From Anaerolineales bacterium (GTDB taxonomy: Bacteria > Chloroflexota > Anaerolineae > Anaerolineales > Villigracilaceae), in contig JAFGCG010000080.1 of the NCBI GenBank assembly GCA_016932715.1, positions 1-47,934 on the forward strand: 47,934 nt of DNA, written 5' to 3'. Shown here piece by piece: positions 33,782 to 43,600 of the stretch. A model generated the notes under the pieces. That model searched no databases. It saw nothing but the letters and a program-made list of their open reading frames with translations, and was not told where the DNA came from. A program made the position numbers and the translations under genes. How positions within the stretch are numbered: the first letter of the stretch is position 1; every line of letters begins with the position of its first letter.

Positions 33782-34084
33782 CTAGAATTGAAATCCACCT
33801 CGTGCAGGAACGACCTTGTACGAAAAATTCTTGACGTAATCGAACAGCTTATCCTGCAAAGCCGTCCAGTCGCTGGAATCGAGGACCTGGCGGACTTGCG
33901 AGAGATCATTGGCAACCAGCCCCACCTGGATCTGCGGGTACGAGCCGTAGATCGTCGCCCACGCCTCCGCGGGCTGCAAGCCCAGCTTCTGCACGCCGGG
34001 GATGAATTCGCCGATGATGAACTCGAAATATTCCTGATCGCGTTCACTGGCGATGTCCCATGTCATTAAAACTTTTACAGCCAT
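33782..34084 (-). CDS. Small alpha/beta protein of unknown function
   Basis: The 100-residue protein starts MAVKVLMTWDIASERDQEYF and shows two beta-alpha-beta halves (FIIGEFIPGVQKLGL, QIQVGLVANDLSQVRQVL), suggesting a dimeric ferredoxin-like barrel. No catalytic motif is evident. It has its own strong terminator. A composite repeat lies directly upstream. The function is unknown; similar small proteins act as monooxygenase-like or stress-associated barrels, but nothing here decides. Confidence 0.7.
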   Translation of the reverse strand: MAVKVLMTWDIASERDQEYFEFIIGEFIPGVQKLGLQPAEAWATIYGSYPQIQVGLVANDLSQVRQVLDSSDWTALQDKLFDYVKNFSYKVVPARGGFQF

Positions 34085-34103
34085 CTAATTAACCTTGATC
34101 CGT

Positions 34104-34204
34104 TTTACCACAGAGATCACGGAGAACACAGAGAAAGACCTTTAAAAAATCTCTCCCGAAAGAGCATCGGGACGATGTGTGCACTTTGTGCGCTCTGTGG
34201 TAAA
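34104..34204 (+). repeat. Composite inverted repeat, CACAGAG/CACGGAG type
   Basis: The left arm TTTACCACAGAG continues with CACGGAGAA and CACAGAGAAAG units at 9-10 nt spacing. The right arm ends CTCTGTGGTAAA (34193-34204). The centre carries another small stem, CCCGA..TCGGG. It fills the gap between two minus-strand genes. Confidence 0.75.
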
Positions 34205-34215
34205 TAATTCTCCAT

Positions 34216-34875
34216 TCAACTCTTTTGATAATCCAGCACAACGACTTTGGTTTCGTCGGGGAGACCGCTGCGGGTCACTTTCAGGGACGGTTGGGAGGCG
34301 GGCTTCGAGAGGCCCATCTCCTTGAGGAACTTGTTCAGCGAGTCGAGCGAGACTTTGGCGGCCGGTGTGGCATAGTGCATCGGGATAACCAGGTTCGGCT
34401 CGATCACGCTGATGATCTCCGCGGCTTTGGCGGCGTTCAGCGCGCCCCCGCCCCCGACTGGGACCAGCGCCACGTTGAGCGTGCCCAGCGCCTCGATCTC
34501 GGACTGGGTGGGAACTTCCTTGAGATCGCCCAGGTGTGCGACGGTGATCCCGTCGTAATCGAACACGTAGATCGTGTTGCGCGCAGCTTTGTCCTTCCCC
34601 TTTTTCTTGCCCGACCCGCCGCCGTCCGTCTGGACGCCGGTGATGAATACCCCGCCGATTTCGAATTCGCCAGCCCCGTCGATGACATGGGAGGTGCCTT
34701 TGACCGCGTCCGTGTTGTTGTGCCCGGGCGCCTCGTGGCTGACCGTGACGATATCCGAACGGAGCTTGAGGGCGTCGTACCCAACAGATTTGTTATCGAA
34801 TGGATCCGTCACCACGGTCGCATAACTGCGCTCGGTGAGACGAAAACAGGAATGTCCGTACCACGTAATTTCCAT
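34216..34875 (-). CDS. Metallo-beta-lactamase-fold protein, UlaG-like
   Basis: The 219-residue protein has the fold of UlaG-like hydrolases: MEITWYGHSCFRL at the N-terminus, the TDPFD turn, VTVSHEAPGHNN at the metal motif, HLGDLKEVP and MHYATP. The usual HxHxDH reads HEAPGH, so two ligands are missing although other conserved His and Asp remain. It also has an internal Gly/Lys-rich loop (GGGSGKKKGKDKAARN). The start at complement ATG 34875 follows GGAGGTTA; the frame is open 24 residues further upstream. The substrate is unknown and catalysis doubtful. Confidence 0.85.
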   Translation of the reverse strand: MEITWYGHSCFRLTERSYATVVTDPFDNKSVGYDALKLRSDIVTVSHEAPGHNNTDAVKGTSHVIDGAGEFEIGGVFITGVQTDGGGSGKKKGKDKAARNTIYVFDYDGITVAHLGDLKEVPTQSEIEALGTLNVALVPVGGGGALNAAKAAEIISVIEPNLVIPMHYATPAAKVSLDSLNKFLKEMGLSKPASQPSLKVTRSGLPDETKVVVLDYQKS

Positions 34876-35040
34876 GAAAGCGTAACCTCCGGGGAGAATT
34901 ATACTCGGAAGTCCCAAGCGACGGCCGGTTCCGACGGAATGCATCAACCATCGGGCAGTATGAAGAGTCCCGGTGTGCGGTGGAGTCAGGAAGCCGCTGC
35001 ACTGTGCCGCACATAAGCCGGTATCACAAAAGCAATCTGG

Positions 35041-36033
35041 TTATTTGTCCAGTTCGCTCCCGCTGTAGGAATGAACACAACGAAAACCAAGAGTTTCACT
35101 TGAGTATTCGGGACGAGCCCAGTTCCGGTGAGTGGTGGTCAAACGCTCAACATGGAGTGTATCCCACGATCCGCCGCGTATTACACGACGTTCACCACTG
35201 TCTGGTCCCTGTGGATTTACTGCTGGCGAACCGGCATAGTAATCCTCTGAATACCAGTCGTTCACCCATTCCGAGACATTGCCGCTCATGTCAAGTCCGC
35301 CAACCCACGACATCCCCTCCGGAAATATGCCCACCGCACAGGTCTGACCACATTTATTCTGACGGCTCACCGCCATGTACTCTCTGAGTACATCTCCCCA
35401 GGGATACCGAAGACCATCAGGCCCCCGTGCGGCATATTCCCATTCAGCCTCGGTGGGCAAGCGCCCGCCCTTCCATTGACAGTAAGCGACAGCACCATAC
35501 CACGTTACTTCCATGACCGGATGTTGTTCATCACGATCATCGACCATCCAGGAATTGCCTTTCAGACGGAGGCGCGTTTCACTTCTCGAAAAAACATTCA
35601 GCCATTTTGCTCCACCTTCCGACTGATTCCCCTGATCGTTCAGGAATTCGATAAACCCGATATTGGTAACTTCATACACATCAATCCAGAAGGGAGCATC
35701 AAAACAGATCTCGTGGACCGGCTTCTCGCCAATCTCACCGTCCTCACTGCCCATCTGGAAGCAACCTGCCGGAACCAATGCCATCTCGACGCCATTGATG
35801 GTATGAGTAAACGGCGACCAGGCGCCATTACCGGATACACCGCTCAATGCCAGATCTATGGCAGCTTCTGGAGATACTGTCTCAACCTCTTCTGTCTCTG
35901 GCGCCGGTGTGTGGGATGGCGTCGGCTCCGGCCCTAACGTTGATATGGGTTCGGATGGCAAGGTGGGCTGAATAACTCCACATGCCATCAGAAGCAACAC
36001 AATGATCATGTACAGAATTTTATGTCTCTTCAT
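35041..36033 (-). CDS. Lipoprotein with formylglycine-generating-enzyme-like domain
   Basis: The 330-residue protein has a lipoprotein signal peptide (LLMAC, Cys18), a Pro/Thr/Glu-rich linker, and an FGE/SUMF1-type domain (about 75-325): MALVPAGCFQMGSEDG, FWIDVYEVTN, HPVMEVTWYGAVAYCQW, GRLPTEAEWEYAARGP, MSGNVSEWVNDWY and RRVIRGGSWDT, ending LGFRCV. The two catalytic cysteines of true FGE after RGGS are absent (RGGSWDTLHVERLTTTH), so it should not modify sulfatases. The fold is also used for binding, as in many surface lipoproteins. GGAGGGC precedes the start. Confidence 0.9.
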   Translation of the reverse strand: MKRHKILYMIIVLLLMACGVIQPTLPSEPISTLGPEPTPSHTPAPETEEVETVSPEAAIDLALSGVSGNGAWSPFTHTINGVEMALVPAGCFQMGSEDGEIGEKPVHEICFDAPFWIDVYEVTNIGFIEFLNDQGNQSEGGAKWLNVFSRSETRLRLKGNSWMVDDRDEQHPVMEVTWYGAVAYCQWKGGRLPTEAEWEYAARGPDGLRYPWGDVLREYMAVSRQNKCGQTCAVGIFPEGMSWVGGLDMSGNVSEWVNDWYSEDYYAGSPAVNPQGPDSGERRVIRGGSWDTLHVERLTTTHRNWARPEYSSETLGFRCVHSYSGSELDK

Positions 36034-36182
36034 CAGTCGCCCTCCCCGGACGTCTTGACGTTACCCAGTCCACCTGGCGGATGCGGAGTATGCTGTGGCA
36101 GATGGCAGCTGGGATACAGGGATGTATTTCACCAATCCAATAGAACAGTCCAATTCCTTGGGATAGATCATGAATTGAAGAC

Positions 36183-36473
36183 TTATTGCCCAAGGGATGA
36201 AAGCTTCCCATTGTAAGGATGACCGCCGATGTCTGCTTTCCGGACGGTCACACCGCACAGATTCTGAGCAAACCTCCCGCTGCCGCCCATAACCTCTGCC
36301 ATGAGAGCGATGGCATTATGCAATCGATCCAGCTCGGCTTTTGTCCAGGTGCCGGGCTTCCATCCATTGGGATCCGGGCTGTCGGGGCCCCAATCCGCGA
36401 GGACATCCACCTGATAATCCGCTTTGAGCTGCGCCAGTTTCACCTGTGCGTACTGATAATCCGCCTGTTCCAT
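36183..36473 (-). CDS. Small protein of unknown function, perhaps truncated
   Basis: The 96-residue protein begins MEQADYQYAQVKLAQLKADY and contains WTKAELDRLHNAIALMAEVMGG. It ends in a Gly-rich stretch KADIGGHPYNGKLSSLGQ, where the fold appears to stop abruptly, so it might be the N-terminal part of a longer protein. No motif identifies a function. The start follows GGAGAG at the complement of 36480-36485; the frame is open upstream to 36548. Confidence 0.5.
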   Translation of the reverse strand: MEQADYQYAQVKLAQLKADYQVDVLADWGPDSPDPNGWKPGTWTKAELDRLHNAIALMAEVMGGSGRFAQNLCGVTVRKADIGGHPYNGKLSSLGQ

Positions 36474-36665
36474 TGGGAACTCTCCTCTCTTGGTACCGAT
36501 AAGATCCAACAAAAGTTTACGACAAATGCTGAAACAAGTCAAAACCATAGGTACTACTCATGCCATCATTCACCCTCCACTGGCTTGGCAGAGCGGCGAT
36601 TGATGGAGGCTGGAGCCTGATTTGAAAGCCTTATAATTGCCCAATCTTTTCTTCGAGGAATCATC

Positions 36666-37583
36666 GTGGCCAATTCGAAACTGTTCACCTACATCGAGGC
36701 ACTGTTCGCTGTGACCGTTTGGGGAGCGTCGTTTGTTGCATCCAAAGTCGCATTGCAGGATCTTTCGCCCACCACCCTTGTCTGGCTGAGATTCCTCATG
36801 GGCGTGGCGGTTCTCGGGGTCGCCGTCATCGTACGTAAACAATTTGCGCTCCCGGACAAAAAGGAATGGATCTATTTTGCCCTGCTTGGCTTTCTTGGAA
36901 TCACATTCCATCAATGGCTGCAGTCGAATGCATTGGTGACCTCCGAGGCAGGCACCTCCGCGTGGATCGTAGCCACGTCGCCGATCTTTATTGCATTGCT
37001 CGGTTGGGTTCTTTTGAAAGAACCGCTCGATTGGATAAGAACCCTGGGGATCCTGCTCGCCTTCTGCGGCGTGCTGGTCGTGGTGTCGAAAGGAGATTTT
37101 GGCTCGATTTCGATCGAAAAATTCGGCGCACCCGGAGATAAGCTGATCCTGGTCAGTTCCGTGAACTGGGCGGTCTTCTCGGCGCTCTCGCGGCGCGGAT
37201 TGAAAGCGCATCCAGCCAGCCTGATGATGTTCTATGTGATGATGCTTGGCTGGCTGTTCACATCCTTAATATTCCTCCCGACCAGAGGCTTTTTAGAGAT
37301 CCCCAACCTGACGTTCGATGGCTGGCTGGGGATTGCCTTCCTGGGGATCTTTTGCTCCGGCCTGGCATATATCGCCTGGTACGATGCGCTCCAAGCACTG
37401 CCTGCTGCGCAGACGGGAGCCTTCCTTTACATTGAACCGCCCGTCTCTGTGGTGGTTGCATTCTTTATTTTGGGCGAGGCGATCACGCTCGCTTCCCTGA
37501 TTGGCGGAGCCATCGTCCTGTTTGGCGTGTGGCTCGTGAACCGCACCCGCGCATCGATCGAGGCGACCGCAGAGACGGATTAG
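36666..37583 (+). CDS. EamA-family (DMT) transporter
   Basis: The 305-residue inner-membrane protein has about ten membrane helices in two EamA repeats: ALFAVTVWGASFVASKVAL..LVWLRFLMGVAVLG in the first half and MLGWLFTSLIF..GIAFLGIFCSGLAYIAWYDAL..IEPPVSVVVAFFILGEAI in the second. The family exports or exchanges metabolites; the substrate cannot be told from sequence. It starts with GTG at 36666, after GAGGAA. It faces the divergent small gene across a 190-nt gap. Confidence 0.92.
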   Translation: MANSKLFTYIEALFAVTVWGASFVASKVALQDLSPTTLVWLRFLMGVAVLGVAVIVRKQFALPDKKEWIYFALLGFLGITFHQWLQSNALVTSEAGTSAWIVATSPIFIALLGWVLLKEPLDWIRTLGILLAFCGVLVVVSKGDFGSISIEKFGAPGDKLILVSSVNWAVFSALSRRGLKAHPASLMMFYVMMLGWLFTSLIFLPTRGFLEIPNLTFDGWLGIAFLGIFCSGLAYIAWYDALQALPAAQTGAFLYIEPPVSVVVAFFILGEAITLASLIGGAIVLFGVWLVNRTRASIEATAETD

Positions 37584-37700
37584 ACTCCCCCAACGGAGGA
37601 AATGCGCTGAAAACGGTCGCCATTGCCGGCTGCGCGTGAGGCGGATGTTCGTCCCATGAAAAGAGTGTCAGTTTTCCTATGGCTTGCGGCAGAGTAGGAG

Positions 37701-37706
37701 TATAAT
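37701..37706 (+). promoter_or_regulatory. -10 element before the sugar ATPase gene
   Basis: TATAAT at 37701-37706, 38 nt before the ATG of the ATPase gene, with no good -35 at 17 bp. The gene probably has its own promoter because the upstream gene ends 117 nt earlier. Confidence 0.4.
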
Positions 37707-37743
37707 TTGACCACTATATTCCCACGAAACGGAGGAAAGTATC

Positions 37744-38844
37744 ATGGCAAGAGTATCATTTGAAAATGTCGTCAAAAAGTTTGGCGACGTCATCGCAGTC
37801 AACGACTTGAACATCGATGTTGCTGACAAAGAATTCCTGGTGCTCGTTGGTCCTTCCGGCTGCGGTAAGACGACCGCCCTGCGGTGTCTGGCTGGCTTGG
37901 AAGAAATCACGGAAGGGACCATCAAGATTGGCGAGCGTGTCGTAAACGATATCGCCCCGAAAGATCGTGACATTGCCATGGTCTTTCAATCGTACGCCCT
38001 CTACCCCCATCTCTCTGTGTATGACAATATGGCGTTCGGCTTGAAGCTCCGCAAAGTGCCGAAGGACGAGATCAAACGCCGCGTGGGAGAAGCGGCTGAC
38101 ATTCTTGGTATTCAGGATCTGCTCGAACGCAAGCCGCGCCAGCTTTCCGGCGGTCAGCGTCAGCGTGTGGCGGTCGGGCGCGCGATCGTACGCGAACCGA
38201 AGGTCTTCCTGTTCGATGAGCCGCTCTCCAACCTGGATGCCAAATTGCGCATCGCCATGCGCGCCGAAATCAGCAAACTGCACCAGCGCCTGCAAACCAC
38301 GTTCATCTACGTGACCCACGACCAGATGGAAGCCATGACGATGGCAACCCGCATCGCGGTCATCAACAAGGGCCTTCTGCAGCAGCTGGATACGCCGCAA
38401 AATCTGTACGATCACCCCAACAATCTCTTTGTGGCTGGTTTCATCGGCACGCCCGCCATGAACTTCTTCCCCGGCAAGCTGCGCAGGGATAACGGCAAAC
38501 TGCTGGTGGACACCGGCGATTTTGTCGTCGCGATCCCGCCCAAGAAAGTCAAGCCGTATGAGAACCTGGCGGGCAAAGACATTATCTTTGGCCTGCGCCC
38601 CGAAAATATCCATGACGTGGACTTCGTCCCCACAAACATTGATACGGACAAGGTTGCTGTCAAAGTGGATTTGACCGAGTTGATGGGTAATGAAATCTTC
38701 CTCTACATGGTCAGCGGGAAGAACACGTTTGTCGCACGCGTCGATCCGCGCTCGCAGCTGCGCGTCGGACAACAGGCTGAAGTTGCGTTCGACATGGATA
38801 ACTTCCACATCTTTGACGCTGCCACAGAAGAAGCCATTCGATAG
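37744..38844 (+). CDS. Multi-sugar ABC transporter ATPase (MsmX/UgpC type)
   Basis: The 366-residue protein is the energy subunit of CUT1 sugar importers. It has Walker A GPSGCGKTT, a Q-loop MVFQSYALYPH, signature LSGGQRQRVAVGRA, Walker B VFLFDEPLSNLDAKLR, the H-loop VTHDQMEAM, and a C-terminal regulatory domain (about 235-366) with FGLRPENI. Such ATPases often serve several permease pairs. The galactan permeases at 19109-21590 have no ATPase gene nearby, so this one may power them. It is followed by a strong terminator and then a GH13 gene. Confidence 0.93.
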   Translation: MARVSFENVVKKFGDVIAVNDLNIDVADKEFLVLVGPSGCGKTTALRCLAGLEEITEGTIKIGERVVNDIAPKDRDIAMVFQSYALYPHLSVYDNMAFGLKLRKVPKDEIKRRVGEAADILGIQDLLERKPRQLSGGQRQRVAVGRAIVREPKVFLFDEPLSNLDAKLRIAMRAEISKLHQRLQTTFIYVTHDQMEAMTMATRIAVINKGLLQQLDTPQNLYDHPNNLFVAGFIGTPAMNFFPGKLRRDNGKLLVDTGDFVVAIPPKKVKPYENLAGKDIIFGLRPENIHDVDFVPTNIDTDKVAVKVDLTELMGNEIFLYMVSGKNTFVARVDPRSQLRVGQQAEVAFDMDNFHIFDAATEEAIR

Positions 38845-38864
38845 ATTTCAAGCCATAAGCTATG

Positions 38865-38899
38865 ACAGGCATGACTGCGCAGTCATGCCTGTATTTTTT
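38865..38899 (+). terminator. Terminator after the sugar ATPase gene
   Basis: ACAGGCATGACTGC (38865-38878) and GCAGTCATGCCTGT (38879-38892) form a perfect 28-nt palindrome followed by ATTTTTT, so transcription of the ATPase gene should end here before the GH13 gene. Confidence 0.85.
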
Positions 38900-38989
38900 A
38901 AAGCGGAGGGGGCGCGCAGCGGATCGTCCTCCCGTCATTTGGAGGGATCGTGCTCAGCGGTACAGGCTCGTAGAAATTCCATTGCGTTT

Positions 38990-39018
38990 TTACCCGCTCG
39001 CGTGAAATGAAGTAGAAT
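38990..39018 (+). promoter_or_regulatory. Candidate promoter of the GH13 gene
   Basis: TTACCC (38990-38995) and TAGAAT (39013-39018) are separated by 17 bp. The predicted start is about 55 nt before the GH13 ATG, whose ribosome binding site is TGAGGT. Confidence 0.45.
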
Positions 39019-39080
39019 TCTGCCCGGCGCAGGACAAGAGGGCAGCCTGGCTTGCGTTAATCTTCTGTGAGGTTTTTTCG

Positions 39081-40574
39081 ATGTCTATTCCCGACTGGGT
39101 CCAGGACGCAATTTTTTATCAAATTTTTCCGGATCGTTTCGCAAAGAGCACGCGCAATCCCGCCGGCAGCCTGCCGTTCGAGCCGTGGGACTCCCCTCCG
39201 ACCGTGCACGGCTTCAAAGGCGGCGATCTGTACGGCATTGCCGAAAAACTGGATTATCTGAAAGACCTGGGGATCACGGCTCTTTATCTCAACCCGATCT
39301 TTGCTTCTGCTGCCAATCATCGCTACCACGCGTATGACTACTACGAAGTCGATCCCTTGTTGGGCGGCAATGCGGCGTTCCGGGAACTGCTCGACAAGGC
39401 ACATCAGTATGATATTCGTGTGGTGCTCGACGGCGTATTCAACCATGCCTCGCGCGGCTTCTGGCAGTTCCATCATGTCCTGGAGAACGGGATCGGGTCG
39501 CCCTACAAAGACTGGTTTTACTTCGATACTGCGCGCCTGCATGGACGCAAGCGCTGGGGAGCCTACCCCACCACCGAAGAATTACAGGCGCTGCAAAACG
39601 GAGAAGACAGCCTGAACGCAATTGGTTATCGCAGTTGGTGGAATTTGCCCGCCCTGCCCAAATTCAACACGCATACCCCAGCCGTGCGAAAGTTCCTGTT
39701 CGATGTAGCCAAGCATTGGATTGCATTTGGTATCGATGGCTGGCGACTCGACGTTCCTATCGAAATTGACGATGATTCCTTCTGGCAGGAATTCCGCTAT
39801 CGCGTCAGGCAGATCAACCCGCAAGCCTATATCGTCGGCGAGATTTGGCACGAGGCGCAGCGCTGGCTGCAGGGCGACCAGTTCGATGCCGTCATGAATT
39901 ACGAAGTGACCAAACCGGTTTTGGCTTTCTGTCCCGGCCGGCATCTCAACCTCAAGGTTTTGCACCAGCAATCCAATTACCATGGGATCCAGCGCGCCAT
40001 CGACGCGCATGAATTCGCGAACTGGATCGATCATAATCTCCAGCTCTACCAGCACGACATCACCTACGCTCAACTGAATTTGCTCGACAGCCACGACACG
40101 CCGCGTTTCCTCACCTGCGCAAATGGGGACAAGAACGCGCTGAAACTGGCATGGCTGTTCATGTTCTGCTACCCGGGCGCGCCGTGCGTGTACTACGGCG
40201 ACGAGATCGGCATCGACGGGAACCATGACCCCGATTGCCGCAAGTCCTTCCCCTGGGAGGCAGGCAAATGGGATCAGGATTTGCTATCTTACGTCAGGGA
40301 AATCGTTCGGCTGCGCAAGCAGAATCCCGCCCTGCGGCGCGGCGGCTTCACGAGGTTGTGGTCGGCGGATGGGACGTACGCGTTCGCGCGTTCGCTGAAC
40401 GGCGAGAGACTCGTCGTGGCGTTGAACGCCTCCGAATCGCCTCAGCAGGTGGAGGTCACGCAGGCAGCGCAGGAGAAGCCGAACCTGGCGTTCGGGGAGG
40501 CCTCCGACATTTCGCTCGCTGACAGGCGCCTGCGGTTCAAGATCCCTGCCAGGTGCGGCGTAGTACTAAAGTAG
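39081..40574 (+). CDS. GH13 cyclomaltodextrinase/neopullulanase-type enzyme
   Basis: The 497-residue cytosolic enzyme hydrolyses alpha-1,4 (and possibly alpha-1,6) bonds in maltodextrins. It starts directly with the barrel (PDWVQDAIFYQIFPDRFA) and lacks a signal peptide and the N-terminal dimerisation domain of larger neopullulanases. Conserved regions are DGVFNH, GWRLDVP (nucleophile Asp224), VGEIWH (acid/base Glu254) and LLDSHDTPRF (Asp339), followed by a C-terminal beta domain. It has its own promoter and terminator. With the neighbouring ATPase it fits use of imported maltodextrin. Confidence 0.94.
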   Translation: MSIPDWVQDAIFYQIFPDRFAKSTRNPAGSLPFEPWDSPPTVHGFKGGDLYGIAEKLDYLKDLGITALYLNPIFASAANHRYHAYDYYEVDPLLGGNAAFRELLDKAHQYDIRVVLDGVFNHASRGFWQFHHVLENGIGSPYKDWFYFDTARLHGRKRWGAYPTTEELQALQNGEDSLNAIGYRSWWNLPALPKFNTHTPAVRKFLFDVAKHWIAFGIDGWRLDVPIEIDDDSFWQEFRYRVRQINPQAYIVGEIWHEAQRWLQGDQFDAVMNYEVTKPVLAFCPGRHLNLKVLHQQSNYHGIQRAIDAHEFANWIDHNLQLYQHDITYAQLNLLDSHDTPRFLTCANGDKNALKLAWLFMFCYPGAPCVYYGDEIGIDGNHDPDCRKSFPWEAGKWDQDLLSYVREIVRLRKQNPALRRGGFTRLWSADGTYAFARSLNGERLVVALNASESPQQVEVTQAAQEKPNLAFGEASDISLADRRLRFKIPARCGVVLK

Positions 40575-40581
40575 TCCCACC

Positions 40582-40613
40582 AACGGGGGGAGGAAATCCT
40601 CGCCCCGTTCTTT
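40582..40613 (+). terminator. Terminator after the GH13 gene
   Basis: ACGGGG (40583-40588) pairs with CCCCGT (40603-40608), with an inner GAGGA/TCCTC stem and one mismatch between them, followed by TCTTT. Confidence 0.7.
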
Positions 40614-40676
40614 CTCCTGCCACAACGAAAATTAAGGACATGGGTTTACCTTATTAAAGGGCAAAGGAGTATTCCT

Positions 40677-43600
40677 ATGGCAGGCGATGAGGCACAACAA
40701 ACCCTGGATCGAATTCTGGCGGAGTTGAAAAGCGGCGACTCAGTTCGTTGTTTGAGCGCCATTCAGGAACTCACCACACTCAACTTCAGCAGCCCCATGA
40801 TCTTGAGGGAACTGGAAAGACTTGCCGTCCGGCATATAGATGAGGAAGTGCGCAGGAGCGCGGCGCGCTCGCTGAGCACCCCGGTCCAGCGTTTCGTGCG
40901 CGCCCGGATGAACAAACTGAATTCCGGGGAGCGTACCTTCCTGCTGAAACAGATTCAGGAGTGGCAGGAGGACGGACTGCTGGAAGCAGGCACTGCGGAT
41001 GTAATCCGGCAGCGTTACAGCTTTGACGTCCCCACGCCGCCGGCCGCGCCCAAGCCTGCTCCCGTGATCGCAGCGGAAACTGCACCGCCGCCTGTTCCCC
41101 AGCAACCCGCTGTCCCGGCGGGCCCGCGCCCGTCGCTGACGCAAACACTGCTCAGTGAAGCGAGCATCAAAATCTATTTATATCTTGGCGCGTTCTTTGT
41201 GATCGCCTCTGCATTGATTTTAGCGGCATTGGTGGAAGCGGCGCGCCTGCCTATTTTGGCGGCGGCAACTCTGGCATTCGGCGGAGGGGCGCTTGCCCTG
41301 CGCAGGCGCTTGCCTCAGCCAAGCTTTGCTCTCTTTATCGTCTTCTCCTTTCTGCTGCCCATCGATGCCAACGTGCTCGAAGAAACGATTGGCTTCGGTG
41401 AACCTGCCCTGAGTGTTTACTGGACCTGCCTCTTTTTGATGATGGCAGTCATCTGGGGCTCCAGCGTCTGGTTTTACGAATCAAGATTCTTCAGCGCGGT
41501 CGCGTTTGTCTCGCTGAGCCTGGCATTCTTTCGCGCAGGAGAGATTTTCGACACAGAAACAGAGCTGCAAATTTTTCTCGGCATGCTTGCGTCGCTCGCC
41601 GGACTGGCTGGCACATGGGTCTTGAGAAAGTGGCGGGACGATAGATTTTCCCGGCTTGTGTTCTGGCTGGCGCAGCTGCAGGTGCTCGGATTGCTCCTCA
41701 TGTCCCTCGCACTTGCGGTGGTACACGGCTTTGACTCGAGCTTCCCAAATGGCTGGTGGATTCTGATCACGCTGACGTGGCTGGCGGGCGCTTCCTTCTA
41801 CGCCCTGAGCGATATTCTCACTCCAGCCTTCTTCTTCCCATGGATGGCTGTCGCGGTGCTCCTTCCGCTCCCCTGGTTTTTGCTCGAGACATTTGCAGCC
41901 ACGCAGCCTGTCTATGCGCTTGGGTTTTGGGCATGGGGCACGGTCCTGGCATCGACAAGCGAAGCCGCATTTCGGCTTCCATTTGCCAAAATCAAAAAGT
42001 ACCACTGGGCGCTGCTGGCGGGCTCCCTGCCCTTGTTCCTGACCTCCTTCGTGATCGCGCTCGCTTGGGATCAACCTGGTCTTACGCTCGCGCTCTTTGC
42101 ACTGACCGCGCTCGCGTATACCACGTTACACTTTCTGCGCCCGCGCTGGTATGTGTGGAGTGCGGCATTGCTCAGCGCGTTGTTCGCCTATTTCACGTTC
42201 TTCGCTTTGCCGGTCATCGAGAGACTTGAAGTCCCCTTCGTTTACCAGTTGGTGATCGCAAGCACAATCCTGCTCCTGCCGGAGTTGTTCTTCCGGTCGC
42301 CAATCTCACGCAAGTCCGAATCGCGCTGGTCCGCCATTGCACTGGGAATCTTTGTTGCCATCCCTGGCATTCTGGTCGCGCTCACTGACCTTGACCACCC
42401 CGGACGCGGCGCGCTTGCCCTCATCGTTTATGCAGTGTTGCTCACACTGCATGCCTTACACAGTAAACAGGCATGGCTCGGCTACTGCGCGGCGGCAGCC
42501 GAATCGCTCGCGATTGTCTACGCGCTCGATCACTTCGACCTTGACTGGTGGCTGCCTGCGTTGACCCTGGTGTCGCTGCTCTATTATGCAACCGGATTTG
42601 TCTTCCGCCGAGGCGCGGATGAGATGAAGCCCTGGGGGAATGTGCTCCTCCACAGCGGATTGTTCCTTGGCGCTTTGCTTGCGTTTGTATCCCTGGTATT
42701 GCTCAAGGAAACAAGCGGATGGTACATTATCGTCATTGCGCTGCTATTCGTCCTGGAAATGTTCGCGCGTCCGCTTGCCTGGCTTGAAGTTGTCGTGGAA
42801 ATATTGCTTTCTGTTTCACTCTATTTAATTCTGGATGATTTCAATGTATTCCAAGCGGGGCATTTTCTATTCGGCGCGAGTCTCATCTGGTTAGGTGGTG
42901 ATATGTTGTTCGGAAAGTCCGTTCAAGCGAAACGAATTCATAGACCGATCACACTGGCTGCAGGATATCTACTGGTCTTGCTAAGCGCATCCACTCTCTG
43001 GGGCGAATTCCGGGAGCAAGTCGTACCGACAGTATATTTTTCCCTATACACCGTATTCTTTGCATTCTACGCTTATCTGCAGCGCGAGCCGCGCGCAGGT
43101 TATTTCGCGACGGCATTCCTGCCTCTGGCGGTGATCAAGTTTTGTGACACCCTGAACTTTGAAAAATGGATCTTCCCGTTGATTGCCCTCGCAGTGCTGT
43201 ACTATGCCTTAGGCTATTGGCTCAGGCACAGACAAAAAGCAAGTGGCTGGGACCAGATGCTTCTTTACAGCGGCCTCGGACTGGGCGTGCTGACCTCATT
43301 TGCCGCGCCTTTCCAGGGCGGACTCGAGGCGTCCATTCCGGTGGCGATTGCCGCGACCCTCTTCGCAGCGGAAGCCTTCGCGCGGCGCAACGTCTGGTGG
43401 GCTGTTCCGGCGGATGCGCTCTATCTGATGTCTTATTTTATGATCCTGGCTGAATTGAACGTGGACGAACCACAGTATTATTCCATCGGCGCGGCGCTGC
43501 TTGGCATGTTGATGCACCTCCTGCTCACATCCGCTGGCAGCAAAACGGGCGCCTTCCTTGCCGGTATGTTGTCGCAGCTGGTATTGCTCGGCACAACCTA

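Noticed and set aside
34965..35030. Resemblance to a cobalamin riboswitch fragment on the plus strand
   Set aside because: Only scattered motif bases (such as CGGTG and AGTCAGGA) match; it reads into the 3' end of an oppositely oriented gene and the core is incomplete.
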